Source of the DNA: Klebsiella spallanzanii
GTDB lineage: Bacteria > Pseudomonadota > Gammaproteobacteria > Enterobacterales > Enterobacteriaceae
DNA length: 64,000 nucleotides
Direction of reading: 5' to 3'
Assembly: GCF_902158555.1 (NCBI RefSeq)
Contig: NZ_CABGGS010000047.1
Span: 186,001 to 250,000 of the forward strand
Shown here: one piece after another, positions 30,484 through 39,209 of the stretch
How the letters are laid out: every line of letters starts with the position of its first letter
Numbering within the stretch: the stretch's first letter is position 1
The notes under the pieces: model-generated
Told to the model about the DNA's origin: nothing
Database searches by the model: none
What the model saw: the letters and a program-made list of their open reading frames with translations, nothing else
Position numbers and translations under genes: made by a program

Positions 30484-31467
30484 TTATTTTGTATCTAACG
30501 CTTCCGCCATTCGTCTCATCAATAATGAATCGTCATCCGTCAGGGTGATGGTCAGCGCCTCGACATTTTCACGTACCTGCTCAGGTGCCGTCGCCCCGCT
30601 TAACAGGGTGATTAAATCACTCTGCTTTAAAATCCACGCCAGCGCCAGCGCCGGGATCGAGCAACGATATTTATCGCACAGTGGCTGCCACTGCTCGAGC
30701 ATATCAATCACCCGCAGCATATTTTCCCGCTGAAACCAGACTTTGTTGGCCCGCGCGCCGCCGGGTACATAATCCCGGGCGATAGTACCGGTTAACAACC
30801 CCTGCTCAAGCGGTGAATAGACCTGCACGATGATGCCATTCTGCTGGCATAGCGGTAGCAGTTCAGCTTCCAGCGCCCGGTCAAGGATGCTGTACTTGGC
30901 CTGAACGATATCCAGCTCACCGTGTTTGAGATACTCCCTGATATGCCCGGCATCGACGTTCGCCGCCCCAATCGAACGGATTTTCCCCTCTTTTTTCAGT
31001 GCGTTCAGCGTGTCTACGGTTTCCGCAATCGGCGTAAAACAGGGCTCAACCGACTGCCAGTGGGTCATATAAATATCAATGCTATCGATGCCCAATCTTT
31101 GCAGACTGGCGTCCACCTCTTCGCGAATCGACTCAGGCGTGAGGTTTTTATACAGTTGACGATCGCCTACTTTGTTGAACAGGCTGCCTGTTCTCTCCCA
31201 GACGATGCCGCATTTGGTTTCAACAACGATCTCGCTGCGCGGCAGCTTTTTCAGCGCCTGCCCGACAATCACTTCGCTGTTGCCAAAGTTGTAGCCAGGC
31301 GCGGTATCAATGAGATTAATACCGCAGCGGTGTGCTTCAACAATGGTGTCGATGCAAATCTGCAGATCGAGATCGCCGTTCCATGCCGGGCCGCCGCCAA
31401 TGGCCCATGTCCCTAATCCCATGCGGGAAAGCGTAATATCCGTACTGCCTAAAGGAATCATTTTCAT
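30484..31467 (-). CDS. ydjG: YdjG, NAD(P)H-dependent aldo-keto reductase
   Basis: An aldo-keto reductase of 327 aa (E. coli 326). The catalytic tetrad is present: Asp in LIDTAPGY, Tyr in the same stretch (GYNFGNSE), Lys in VVETKCGIVW, and His in YMTHWQS. The nucleotide-binding end motif is LLSGATAPEQVRENVEAL. E. coli YdjG reduces methylglyoxal with NADH in vitro; its natural substrate in this pathway is probably a keto- or aldo-sugar. The gene lies nine bases after ydjH. Confidence 0.94.
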   Translation of the reverse strand: MKMIPLGSTDITLSRMGLGTWAIGGGPAWNGDLDLQICIDTIVEAHRCGINLIDTAPGYNFGNSEVIVGQALKKLPRSEIVVETKCGIVWERTGSLFNKVGDRQLYKNLTPESIREEVDASLQRLGIDSIDIYMTHWQSVEPCFTPIAETVDTLNALKKEGKIRSIGAANVDAGHIREYLKHGELDIVQAKYSILDRALEAELLPLCQQNGIIVQVYSPLEQGLLTGTIARDYVPGGARANKVWFQRENMLRVIDMLEQWQPLCDKYRCSIPALALAWILKQSDLITLLSGATAPEQVRENVEALTITLTDDDSLLMRRMAEALDTK

Positions 31468-31476
31468 CTGCCGTTA

Positions 31477-32424
31477 TTACCCTTCGTATTCATCGAGAAG
31501 TTGTTTCACCAGCTTTCTGTTCTTCACGCCGGTCGTCGCGCCCACGCTCAGTACCGATATCGCCGCCGTGGCGTTAGCAAACAGCGCGCAGTCGCGAAGC
31601 GGTTTGCCTTCAAGCAGCGCGGAGATAAATCCTGAAGCAAAGTTATCCCCTGCGCCGATGGTGTCGATGGCGGTAATTCCTGACACCGCCGGGACCTCCA
31701 TTTTCATATCGACACTTTTGATAAAACAGCCTCTCTTGCCGGTCTTAATGACTACCGTTTTCACGCCGCAGCCCAGAAAACTATCGGCTATTTCATCCAG
31801 CGTCTCTTTCCCGGTTAGCAGTTTTGCCTCCTCAAAATTGGGAAACAGATAATCCACGTAGCTCAGCGCTTCACGGATATCGTCCAGCGTTTCATTCAGC
31901 CGCGGTTTAATCATATCCGCGCAGATAATGAGCTTATGCGCTTTCGCCTGCGTGAAAATGGCCGTTAACGCCTGACCATCAAGCAGCGGACTGTTAAAAA
32001 TACTCGCCAGCGACAGCAGCTTTGCCTGCGAGAAACGGTCAAAATCAACATCGTTAATATTCAGTTTCCACAGGCTGCCGTTGCGGTTGGTGACAAAGGT
32101 GCGCTCACCATCGGCGGTGACTAAACCCACGTTAATAGAAGTATCAATATCGGCATCCTGTTTCAGGCTCTGAATATCAATATTCTCCCGACGACAATGA
32201 TCGACAATAAAATGTCCCGCAGCATCGTCACCGACCCGGCTTATTAATGCAGTACGATGTCCGAGACGAGAAATAATCGTCGCTTCATTAATCGCATCGC
32301 CTCCCGTCGTCATCGCAATACGTTCTAAAGGATAAGAATCTACATCAAAGATATTTTTACTTACTGGCTGCAAGGGAATATCAACAATAGCCGCCCCGAT
32401 ACAAATAACCTCGATATTATCCAT
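31477..32424 (-). CDS. ydjH: YdjH, PfkB-family sugar kinase
   Basis: A ribokinase/PfkB kinase of 315 aa, the E. coli length. N-terminal motif GGDAINEATIISRLG (PfkB signature 1) near residue 42 and C-terminal DTIGAGDNFASGFISAL (signature 2, with the catalytic aspartate) near residue 250. The start at 32424 (MDNIEVICIG) is four bases after the ydjI stop. In the cluster it would phosphorylate the open-chain sugar made by the dehydrogenases, giving the substrate of the YdjI aldolase. Confidence 0.94.
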   Translation of the reverse strand: MDNIEVICIGAAIVDIPLQPVSKNIFDVDSYPLERIAMTTGGDAINEATIISRLGHRTALISRVGDDAAGHFIVDHCRRENIDIQSLKQDADIDTSINVGLVTADGERTFVTNRNGSLWKLNINDVDFDRFSQAKLLSLASIFNSPLLDGQALTAIFTQAKAHKLIICADMIKPRLNETLDDIREALSYVDYLFPNFEEAKLLTGKETLDEIADSFLGCGVKTVVIKTGKRGCFIKSVDMKMEVPAVSGITAIDTIGAGDNFASGFISALLEGKPLRDCALFANATAAISVLSVGATTGVKNRKLVKQLLDEYEG

Positions 32425-32428
32425 ATTG

Positions 32429-33265
32429 TCATTCCGCTTTACCGTCAGAACCAAACAGTTTAATTTTCTCCAGCGCGCGCTCTTTTACCGCTTTGCGAAC
32501 TTCACGCTCAACGTGCAGGAACGGCTGATTCTGGTTCTCCTGCACCGCCGCCATTGCCGCCTGGCACAGTTCGGTATGAATATTGATTTTCGAAATACCT
32601 AATGAAATGGCCTTTTTGATATCCGCATCGCTAATGCCGGACGCGCCGTGCAGCACCAGCGGAACGGATACCGCCTCGCGCACGCGTTTGACCACGTCGA
32701 AATTCAGTTTCGGCTCTGAAGTATAGACACCGTGCTGGTTACCAATCGCTACCGCCAGAGAATCGCAGCCGGTACGCTCGACAAATTCCGCCGCCTGGCT
32801 CGGGTCGGTATAGTGATAGCCCGCCAGCGCTTCTTCATAAACCGTTTCATTCCCCACGTGGCCCAGCTCCGCCTCGACCGGAATACCCAACGGATGGAAG
32901 AAATCCACTGCCTCTTTAGTCAGGCGAATATTCTCTTCGAAATCAAAGGCGGAGGCATCGCGCATCAGCGAATTCATGCCGTGGGTCCAGGCGTTATGGA
33001 TAATTTCCATGCTGCGCCCGTGGTCCCAATGGGTAATAACCGGCACCGAGGCTTTTTTCGCCATCGAAACCATCATATGCGAAAAGTCTTCAAACGAGGT
33101 ATTACCCACAAAGCCGGTGCCGAATGAAATAATCACCGGCGATTTAGACTCTTCCGCCGCATCGATAACCCCCATTAACATTTCCGCATTCCACACGTTA
33201 AAGTGGGCAATCGCATAATGTTTATTCTGGGCATCATTTTCCCAATATTTAATATCTGCCAGCAT
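32429..33265 (-). CDS. ydjI: YdjI, zinc-dependent class II aldolase
   Basis: A class II (fructose-bisphosphate aldolase-like) aldolase of 278 aa. Zinc ligands are visible as histidines in THWDHGRSMEII and VLHGASGIS, and in NQHGVYTSEPKL; the glutamate loop is VEAELGHVGNETVYEEAL. E. coli YdjI is reported to act in vitro on phosphorylated higher-carbon sugar acids and retro-aldol cleavage is its role here. It lies between ydjJ (24 bases) and ydjH (four bases) in the operon. Confidence 0.94.
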   Translation of the reverse strand: MLADIKYWENDAQNKHYAIAHFNVWNAEMLMGVIDAAEESKSPVIISFGTGFVGNTSFEDFSHMMVSMAKKASVPVITHWDHGRSMEIIHNAWTHGMNSLMRDASAFDFEENIRLTKEAVDFFHPLGIPVEAELGHVGNETVYEEALAGYHYTDPSQAAEFVERTGCDSLAVAIGNQHGVYTSEPKLNFDVVKRVREAVSVPLVLHGASGISDADIKKAISLGISKINIHTELCQAAMAAVQENQNQPFLHVEREVRKAVKERALEKIKLFGSDGKAE

Positions 33266-33289
33266 GGTTGTCTCTCCCTTTTCAATAAA

Positions 33290-34333
33290 TTAATGGTTAA
33301 CTTTAATAACACCTTTGATAATTTCGCGTTTGTTGTTGACTGACTCATCAAACGCGCGCTGAACATCTTCATAATCATAAATATGCGTCACCATCGACTT
33401 GACATCGAAACGCCCGGAGGAAATGGCCTCAATAGTGACCGGATAGCGGTTGGCGTAGCGAAAAACGGTCTGAATGGAGACTTCACGGTTAATTTTGAGG
33501 AAATTAATCGCCGAATCACCGGGAACCGTCCCAACGATCATGATTTTGCCGCCGCGCATCACCAGGTACGGAGCCTGCTTGACGGTGATCGCCGAGCCGG
33601 CAGTTTCAAAAACAATGTCAGCCCCCATATCGCCGGAGAACTGCTGACAGCAGGCAACAGTGTCCTCTTTCGCTCCGTTGATCACCGTCGTCGCACCAAG
33701 CTGCTCGGCCATGGCCAGACGTTTTTCCAGAACATCAACAACGGCGATGTCGGTAGCTCCCAAACATTTACAGGCTTGCAGGGTCATTAAACCAATACAG
33801 CCCGCCCCCAGAATGACGATTTTCTTGCCCGGTTTAACGTCTGCCAGCATTGCGGCATGCATCCCTACCGCCGCAGGCTCTACCAGCGCGCCTTCCATGG
33901 TGTCCATGTTATCGGGCAGCTTGTAAGTGAAGCTCTCCGGATGGCACAGATAGTGGGTTAGCGCGCCGCGATAATTAGGCTGCGTGGCCATAAAGTCGAC
34001 ATCAGGACAGATGTTGTATTTGCCCTCCAGACAGTAGCGGCAGTGACCGCACGGCACGCCGGGTTCAATGTTCACCCGGTCGCCCGGTTTAAATTTACTG
34101 ACGCGATTTCCTACCGCCACCACCGTACCGGCACATTCATGTCCGAGGCCAATTTCCTGGTTTGGGTCTTTTGGCGGAATAAAGGGACCTGATTCGAAAC
34201 CGTGAACATCTGAACCGCAAATACCTACATATTCAATTTTGATCAGTACTTCATGCTCTTTGGGTACCGGGATATCGGCGGCAATAATTTTCATCGTGCC
34301 CGGCGTTTTTAATATCGCTTTTGAATTTTTCAT
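33290..34333 (-). CDS. ydjJ: YdjJ, zinc-dependent alcohol/polyol dehydrogenase
   Basis: A medium-chain dehydrogenase of 347 aa, sorbitol/threonine-dehydrogenase-like. The catalytic zinc site is CGSDVHGFESG with GHECAGTVV; the structural zinc cysteines are CGHCRYCLEGKYNIC near residue 95; the NAD-binding motif is ILGAGCIGLMTLQA near residue 175. It should oxidise a secondary hydroxyl of the pathway sugar. It follows ydjK by 18 bases. Confidence 0.93.
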   Translation of the reverse strand: MKNSKAILKTPGTMKIIAADIPVPKEHEVLIKIEYVGICGSDVHGFESGPFIPPKDPNQEIGLGHECAGTVVAVGNRVSKFKPGDRVNIEPGVPCGHCRYCLEGKYNICPDVDFMATQPNYRGALTHYLCHPESFTYKLPDNMDTMEGALVEPAAVGMHAAMLADVKPGKKIVILGAGCIGLMTLQACKCLGATDIAVVDVLEKRLAMAEQLGATTVINGAKEDTVACCQQFSGDMGADIVFETAGSAITVKQAPYLVMRGGKIMIVGTVPGDSAINFLKINREVSIQTVFRYANRYPVTIEAISSGRFDVKSMVTHIYDYEDVQRAFDESVNNKREIIKGVIKVNH

Positions 34334-34351
34334 TTTATTTCCCCATCAATA

Positions 34352-35731
34352 TTATTTGCTGGTAACTGCATCAATACCGAGACTTTCAACAGAGACGCCT
34401 TTGGTTTCAATTCCGATGGTAGCAATGGCGACAGCGACAATAATGGAGACCGCACCCAGCAGGACAAACACCCCCGTTACGCCATAACCGTTAAGCAATA
34501 CCGCGACCGCATAAGGCGCGGCGATACCGCTGATACGCCCTACCGCATTCGCCAGACCAGAACCGCGAAGTTTCGCTTCGGTCGGCCATATTTCCGGTAC
34601 ATACACCGCCGAAGCGTAGCAAACGTACATATAGACAAAAGTAATCAGGAAGAAGCCAATTAGCGTAATCAGCAGCATGCTGGTTTGCAGCGAGTAGATA
34701 TATCCCAGCACGGCGATTAATACTAATAAGCCCACTCCCATGGTCTTTCTGGGAATTTTATCCATCACCAGCATGGCGATAAAAATCCCAAACGGCGCAC
34801 CGAACATACTCATGGTATTTAAAACAATGGAATCTTTCAGGTTAATACCCTGAGTCATAAATATGGTCGGCAGCCAGTTAATTAAGGTGTACTGCACAAC
34901 GTTCATGGCAATCAGGACAAAGGAACCTAAAATAACGCGCTTCAGTAACACACCCGTTAATAAGGCCGAATAAGGTACCGTGCGCGGGGCTTTGCCATCA
35001 TCTTCAATTACCACAGGCGGCAGCAGCTTGCCGGTCTGCTGAACAACCCCTTCTTCAATGGCCCGCATTACCTTCTCAGCTTCAGCGTAGCGTCCGCGGG
35101 ATTCCAGCCAACGAGGCGACTCCGGGAACCAGCGCCAGGCAATAACGGTCGCCACCAGCGACAGTACGGCCGGGATCAGCAACTGCACGCGCCAGTTCCA
35201 TTCGGCGCTGATTAACGGCGTCAATCCCATCGCGATCAGCGAACAGAGCGGATAAGACCAGTTGCCGATAAACGAGACCCGGCTTGACCAGGTACCGCGA
35301 TTCCTGCCGGGCATATATTCGGTGAACCCGGCAAACAGAGTCACCAGCAGCGCACCTAATCCCACCCCCATGACAAAACGGCAGGCAATCAGGAAGGTCA
35401 TATTTGGCGAAAACGCCCCCACGACCATGGCGATAATATGAATCGCCTCATACAGGATAAAGGCATTTTTGCGCCCGGTTTTATCCCCGATAATTCCCCC
35501 GGCAAGCGCGCCGAGAAACATTCCCGCCGTCGTAATGGCGGAAAACGTAGCGGTGGTGGAATTATCGGTCCAGCCAAGTTCTTTTAACTGCGCGAGAATT
35601 AATCCGCCGACGGCATTACTCCAGCACACCAGTAATCCAAAGGCGACCATGGTAAACATCGATGAGTGCCAGCGACAGTCAGGCAGCCTGTCCAGCCTGG
35701 CGCCGCAGTGCGGTTTTGCTATCTGTTCCAT
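34352..35731 (-). CDS. ydjK: YdjK, MFS sugar-porter-like transporter
   Basis: A 12-helix major facilitator of 459 aa, close to E. coli YdjK and paralogous to YdjE (shared N-terminal GARLDRLP and the segment YMYVCYASAVYVPEIWPTE). Loop 2-3 motif LAGGIIGDKTGRKNAF and loop 6-7 motif PESPRWLESRGRYAEAE are typical. It is the main importer candidate because it lies inside the operon between the two dehydrogenase genes. Confidence 0.93.
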   Translation of the reverse strand: MEQIAKPHCGARLDRLPDCRWHSSMFTMVAFGLLVCWSNAVGGLILAQLKELGWTDNSTTATFSAITTAGMFLGALAGGIIGDKTGRKNAFILYEAIHIIAMVVGAFSPNMTFLIACRFVMGVGLGALLVTLFAGFTEYMPGRNRGTWSSRVSFIGNWSYPLCSLIAMGLTPLISAEWNWRVQLLIPAVLSLVATVIAWRWFPESPRWLESRGRYAEAEKVMRAIEEGVVQQTGKLLPPVVIEDDGKAPRTVPYSALLTGVLLKRVILGSFVLIAMNVVQYTLINWLPTIFMTQGINLKDSIVLNTMSMFGAPFGIFIAMLVMDKIPRKTMGVGLLVLIAVLGYIYSLQTSMLLITLIGFFLITFVYMYVCYASAVYVPEIWPTEAKLRGSGLANAVGRISGIAAPYAVAVLLNGYGVTGVFVLLGAVSIIVAVAIATIGIETKGVSVESLGIDAVTSK

Positions 35732-35758
35732 CCGGGAACCTTCCTTTAATAAATGGAG

Positions 35759-36835
35759 TTATTCATCAAAGTCGTAAGTCATGATCACTTTAATCGCAGT
35801 TTTATCGACCATGGCGTCAAAGCCTTCGCGCCATTGCGACAGGCCGATACGGTGAGTGATCATCGGTTTAACTTTGATCGCGCCGCTGGCCAGCAGGCGG
35901 ATGGCGTTGCGCCAGGACGTGGAGTCGTAGGCCATATGACCAATGATGCTTTTGTTCCACGCGGTGATATCGTTGATGGAGAAATCAAGAGGTTTAAAGC
36001 CCATACCCACACGAACCACTTCCCCGTTGGGACGCAGCATTTCGATCGATTGTTTAAGGGCGATATTGGCGCCGGAGCATTCGATAACCAGCCCCAGGTT
36101 GTCTTTACCGCAGATTTCCTGGCAGCGCGCGACCACATCTTCGGTGGAACCGTTGACAACCGCTGTCGCCCCCAGCTCTTTGGCGATCGGGAAGCGTACG
36201 GCGACGTCCTCTTCCAGCCCGACCATCACGATATTGACGGCCCCCATGATGCGCGCCATTTGCACGGAAAAGAGCCCTAATGGGCCGGTGCCGAAAACCA
36301 CAACGTCCTGGCCGGGAAGGAATTTGGATTGCTGAGCGATAGATTTGTAGGCGTTACAGATAGGATCCAGCACCGCCGCTTCTTCATAATCAACGCCTTG
36401 TGGGATTTCCCACAGCGCATGGCGGTGAATTTTGAGGATTTCCCCCGGCACCAGGCAATATTTCGAGAACCCTCCGCCCCATGTGTTGTTGTCGAGACCT
36501 AAGTTCACTTTTTCTGTACAACACAGAAAATCGCCTTGTTCGCAGGCTGGGCAAACGCCGCAGACATGTCCACTATTGTCAGAAACCACCCGCTGACCAA
36601 CTTTCCAGTCCTTAACTTTGTCGCCAACGCGGACAATTTTACCGGCGAACTCATGGCCGCGGATGGAGTTAAACTGATCGGATCCGCTATCAACATTGTA
36701 GTGTTTCATGTCCGCGCCGCAGATAGCCGCCGCTATGATTTCAATCACGATGTCATCCGGGCCACAAACCGGTTCCGGTACATCAATCATCTTATAGCCG
36801 CCAAAGGCCTTGCCAAATCTTGCCAGTGCTTTCAT
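35759..36835 (-). CDS. ydjL: YdjL, zinc-dependent dehydrogenase
   Basis: A medium-chain zinc dehydrogenase of 358 aa and the first gene of the ydjL-K-J-I-H-G operon. Catalytic zinc site CGADMKHYNVD with RGHEFAGKIV; structural zinc cysteines CGVCPACEQGDFLCC near residue 95; NAD-binding VVFGTGPLGLFSVQMA near residue 180. With YdjJ it gives the pathway two oxidations at different carbons. Upstream lie candidate regulator repeats. Confidence 0.93.
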   Translation of the reverse strand: MKALARFGKAFGGYKMIDVPEPVCGPDDIVIEIIAAAICGADMKHYNVDSGSDQFNSIRGHEFAGKIVRVGDKVKDWKVGQRVVSDNSGHVCGVCPACEQGDFLCCTEKVNLGLDNNTWGGGFSKYCLVPGEILKIHRHALWEIPQGVDYEEAAVLDPICNAYKSIAQQSKFLPGQDVVVFGTGPLGLFSVQMARIMGAVNIVMVGLEEDVAVRFPIAKELGATAVVNGSTEDVVARCQEICGKDNLGLVIECSGANIALKQSIEMLRPNGEVVRVGMGFKPLDFSINDITAWNKSIIGHMAYDSTSWRNAIRLLASGAIKVKPMITHRIGLSQWREGFDAMVDKTAIKVIMTYDFDE

Positions 36836-36888
36836 TGCGTCTTCCTTTGTTTATCGATTTTGCATCAGTGGAAGCAATACTTAACCAC

Positions 36889-36919
36889 AAAATCTTTAAG
36901 GTCAACAAAAAATCTTTAA
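36889..36919. promoter_or_regulatory. Direct repeats upstream of ydjL, candidate YdjF operator
   Basis: AAAATCTTTAA occurs twice, at 36889-36899 and 36909-36919, exactly 20 bases apart, so both copies face the same side of the helix. They begin 54 bases upstream of the ydjL start. Tandem direct repeats are usual for DeoR-family operators. No full CRP palindrome was found nearby. Confidence 0.45.
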
Positions 36920-36989
36920 AACACAGATATTGATCTGCATTTCACAACTCAGATCACAAATACGCCTGAAGACAGATCGAATGCAGGAG

Positions 36990-37110
36990 AGAGGATCCTG
37001 TGCCGCTGCGCTGGTGTAGCCGTGAACACCCTCGCAGTTTTACGTAGCGGAAGATGCTAGCCTGCCAGGGTTGTTTTTTCGCCACGCCATTTCCGTGGCG
37101 TGTTTGTTTT
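36990..37110 (+). other. Structured leader/attenuator candidate upstream of the chitinase gene
   Basis: Within the gene-free interval between ydjL and the chitinase, CCGCTGCG can pair with CGTAGCGG about 45 bases on (one G-U), enclosing GGTGT/ACACC. Downstream, CACGCCA (37083-37089) and TGGCGTG (37096-37102) form a hairpin followed by TTTGTTTT, resembling an intrinsic terminator 43 bases before the chitinase start. I do not recognise a known riboswitch class. Confidence 0.4.
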
Positions 37111-37144
37111 GCAATGTTACTTTTTAAGTCAAAGAGGATTCGAT

Positions 37145-38398
37145 ATGAAACTTTTGCCTTTACTGGCAGCTTTACCCCTGCTCTGCGCGAGCGTTGTTTC
37201 CGCTAACTCACTGATGTCCGTCGGCTACTTTAACGGCGGCGGCGACGTCACTGCCGGTCCTGGCGGCGATATCGACAAGCTGGACGTACGCCAGATTACC
37301 CATCTCAACTACTCATTTGGTCTGGTCTATAACGACGAAAAAGACGAAACCAACGACGCGTTAAAAGATCCAAGCAAACTGCACCAGATTTGGCTATCGC
37401 CAAAAGTGCAGGCTGATTTGCAGAAAATCCCCACATTGCGCCAGCAGAATCCGAACCTGAAAGTTCTGCTTTCCGTCGGCGGTTGGGGAGCGCGCGGATT
37501 CTCCGGCGCGGCGGCAACCAAAGAAACCCGTGAGGTGTTTATTCAGTCGGCACAGGAGATTGTTGAAAAATATGGTCTGGATGGGATTGATCTTGATTGG
37601 GAGTACCCGGTCAACGGTGCATGGGGCCTGGTCGCCAGCCAACCGGCCGATCGCGATAACTTTACTGCGCTGTTAAAAGAGCTGCGCGCAGCGTTTGGTA
37701 CTAAAAAACTGGTCACCATTGCCGTGGGTGCTAACGCAGAGAGTCCTAAAAGCTGGGTGGATGTGAAAGCGATTGCCCCGTCGCTTGATTACATCAACCT
37801 GATGACTTACGACATGGCGTACGGCACCCAGTACTTCAACTCCAACCTGTATGACTCGACGCAGTGGCCGACGGTGGCAGCGGCGGATAAATACAGCGCC
37901 GATTTTGTAGTCAATAACTATCTTGCCGCTGGTCTAAAACCGAGCCAGATGAATCTGGGGATTGGTTTCTATGGCCGGGTACCAAAACGCGCCGTCGAGC
38001 CGGGCATTGACTGGAGCAAACCAGACGCGCAGAAAAATCCGGCAACGCAGCCTTACTTCGAGGCACAGCAGGTTGAACTGTTTAAAGCACTGGGCTTTGA
38101 CCTGACAAAAGACACCTATGTGAAATACAACGATATCGTGGCTAAGCTCATCAACGATCCGCAGAAGCGTTTTACCCAGCACTGGGATGATGAAGCGAAA
38201 GTGCCGTGGTTGTCGGTGCAGTCCACCGATGGCAAAGCGCTTTTTGCCCTCTCCTATGAAAACCCGCGTTCGGTGGCGATTAAGGCCGATTATATCAAGA
38301 GCAAGGGTCTGGGAGGCGCGATGTTCTGGGAGTATGGCGCAGATGACCAAAACCAGCTAGCGAAACAGCTGGCTGAATCATTAGGGATCAAACACTGA
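37145..38398 (+). CDS. Secreted GH18 chitinase
   Basis: A 417-aa glycoside hydrolase family 18 enzyme. The start at 37145 has AGAGG upstream and begins a Sec signal peptide (MKLLPLLAALPLLCASVVSA). The catalytic motif DxxDxDxE is complete in YGLDGIDLDWEYPVNG near residue 145; other GH18 features are KVLLSVGGWG, DYINLMTYDM and the barrel-closing GAMFWEYGAD. There is a catalytic domain only, no visible chitin-binding module. The substrate would be chitin or chitodextrins, or related GlcNAc-containing glycans. It is not present at this place in E. coli; it sits between ydjL and yajD-yeaC. Confidence 0.93.
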   Translation: MKLLPLLAALPLLCASVVSANSLMSVGYFNGGGDVTAGPGGDIDKLDVRQITHLNYSFGLVYNDEKDETNDALKDPSKLHQIWLSPKVQADLQKIPTLRQQNPNLKVLLSVGGWGARGFSGAAATKETREVFIQSAQEIVEKYGLDGIDLDWEYPVNGAWGLVASQPADRDNFTALLKELRAAFGTKKLVTIAVGANAESPKSWVDVKAIAPSLDYINLMTYDMAYGTQYFNSNLYDSTQWPTVAAADKYSADFVVNNYLAAGLKPSQMNLGIGFYGRVPKRAVEPGIDWSKPDAQKNPATQPYFEAQQVELFKALGFDLTKDTYVKYNDIVAKLINDPQKRFTQHWDDEAKVPWLSVQSTDGKALFALSYENPRSVAIKADYIKSKGLGGAMFWEYGADDQNQLAKQLAESLGIKH

Positions 38399-38498
38399 TC
38401 TGCCCTGTGTCACCGGATACACTATAGGTTATGATAACCGTATTCCGCTGCGCCAACCCCGGCGCAGCTTTTCATTTGCAACAGAAGGTATGGGTATT

Positions 38499-38843
38499 AT
38501 GGCTTATATCCCAAAAAACTACGCCCGTCTGGAAGTCGGTTATCGCGAAAAAGCGCTGAAAATCTTCCCCTGGGTCTGCGGACGCTGCTCCCGCGAGTTT
38601 GTCTATTCAAACCTGCGCGAACTGACGGTACACCACATCGACCACGACCACTCCAATAATCCGGAAGATGGTAGCAACTGGGAGATGCTGTGCCTGTACT
38701 GCCACGATCACGAGCATTCCAAATACACCGAAGCGGACCAGTACGGCTCAACGGTGGTCGCAGGTGAAGATGCGCAGAAAGATATCGGCGAAGCGAAATA
38801 TAACCCTTTCGCCGATCTTAAGGCGATGATGAACAAAAAATAA
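38499..38843 (+). CDS. yajD: YajD, HNH-nuclease family protein
   Basis: A 114-aa protein almost identical in pattern to E. coli YajD. Zinc cysteines CGRCSREF and CLYCHDHEHSKY flank the HNH core LTVHHIDHDHSNNPEDGSNWE. The family is annotated as HNH nucleases; no confirmed cellular role is known to me. The ATG at 38499 is preferred to the one three codons upstream because of spacing to AGAAGG. In E. coli K-12 yajD lies at a different chromosomal place, so this location is a rearrangement. Confidence 0.93.
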   Translation: MAYIPKNYARLEVGYREKALKIFPWVCGRCSREFVYSNLRELTVHHIDHDHSNNPEDGSNWEMLCLYCHDHEHSKYTEADQYGSTVVAGEDAQKDIGEAKYNPFADLKAMMNKK

Positions 38844-38860
38844 CGCAGTTGTGCAACAGG

Positions 38861-38883
38861 GCCCGGCGCTCGGTTAGCCGGGC
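38861..38883. repeat. GC-rich hairpin between convergent yajD and yeaC
   Basis: GCCCGGC / GCCGGGC with a nine-base loop, without a following T-run on either strand; a degenerate REP-type palindrome that may protect 3' ends. Confidence 0.6.
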
Positions 38884-38891
38884 ACGCGCAC

Positions 38892-39167
38892 TCAGGATTT
38901 AAACGTCGCAATAGGTTGCGGCGTAATGCCGAAGTCAACTTTCAGCTGCTGTTTGCTCTTCATCACCATCTGTCCATTGGTGTCGATGGTCATGTGCTGC
39001 GCCTCAACGTTGTGTCGGGCCTGCCAGAGCATAACCAGCTGTAGGCTGTTCTCTTTCTGTTCCGCAGTCAATGCTACGCCATCCGGCCATTTCCCCAGCT
39101 CCACCGCCGTCGCCAGACGCTGATAAACTTCCGGCGTCATGCTGTCGATAATCTGATCAATTTCCAT
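38892..39167 (-). CDS. yeaC: YeaC, DUF1315 family protein
   Basis: A 91-aa cytosolic protein nearly collinear with E. coli YeaC (90 aa), with the conserved block TPEVYQRLATAVELGKWPDG and QLVMLWQARHN. The function is unknown. It lies 42 bases downstream of msrB on the same strand and is probably co-transcribed with it, as in E. coli. Confidence 0.92.
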   Translation of the reverse strand: MEIDQIIDSMTPEVYQRLATAVELGKWPDGVALTAEQKENSLQLVMLWQARHNVEAQHMTIDTNGQMVMKSKQQLKVDFGITPQPIATFKS

Positions 39168-39209
39168 CTTCCGCCAACCCCGTTTGGAATAATTTGCTGA
39201 ATCGTTTTT

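Noticed and set aside
36935-36965. Possible CRP site upstream of ydjL (TGTGATCTGAG... on the minus strand)
   Set aside because: Only one half-site (TGTGA) is present; the second half lacks TCACA, so it is not a convincing CRP palindrome.
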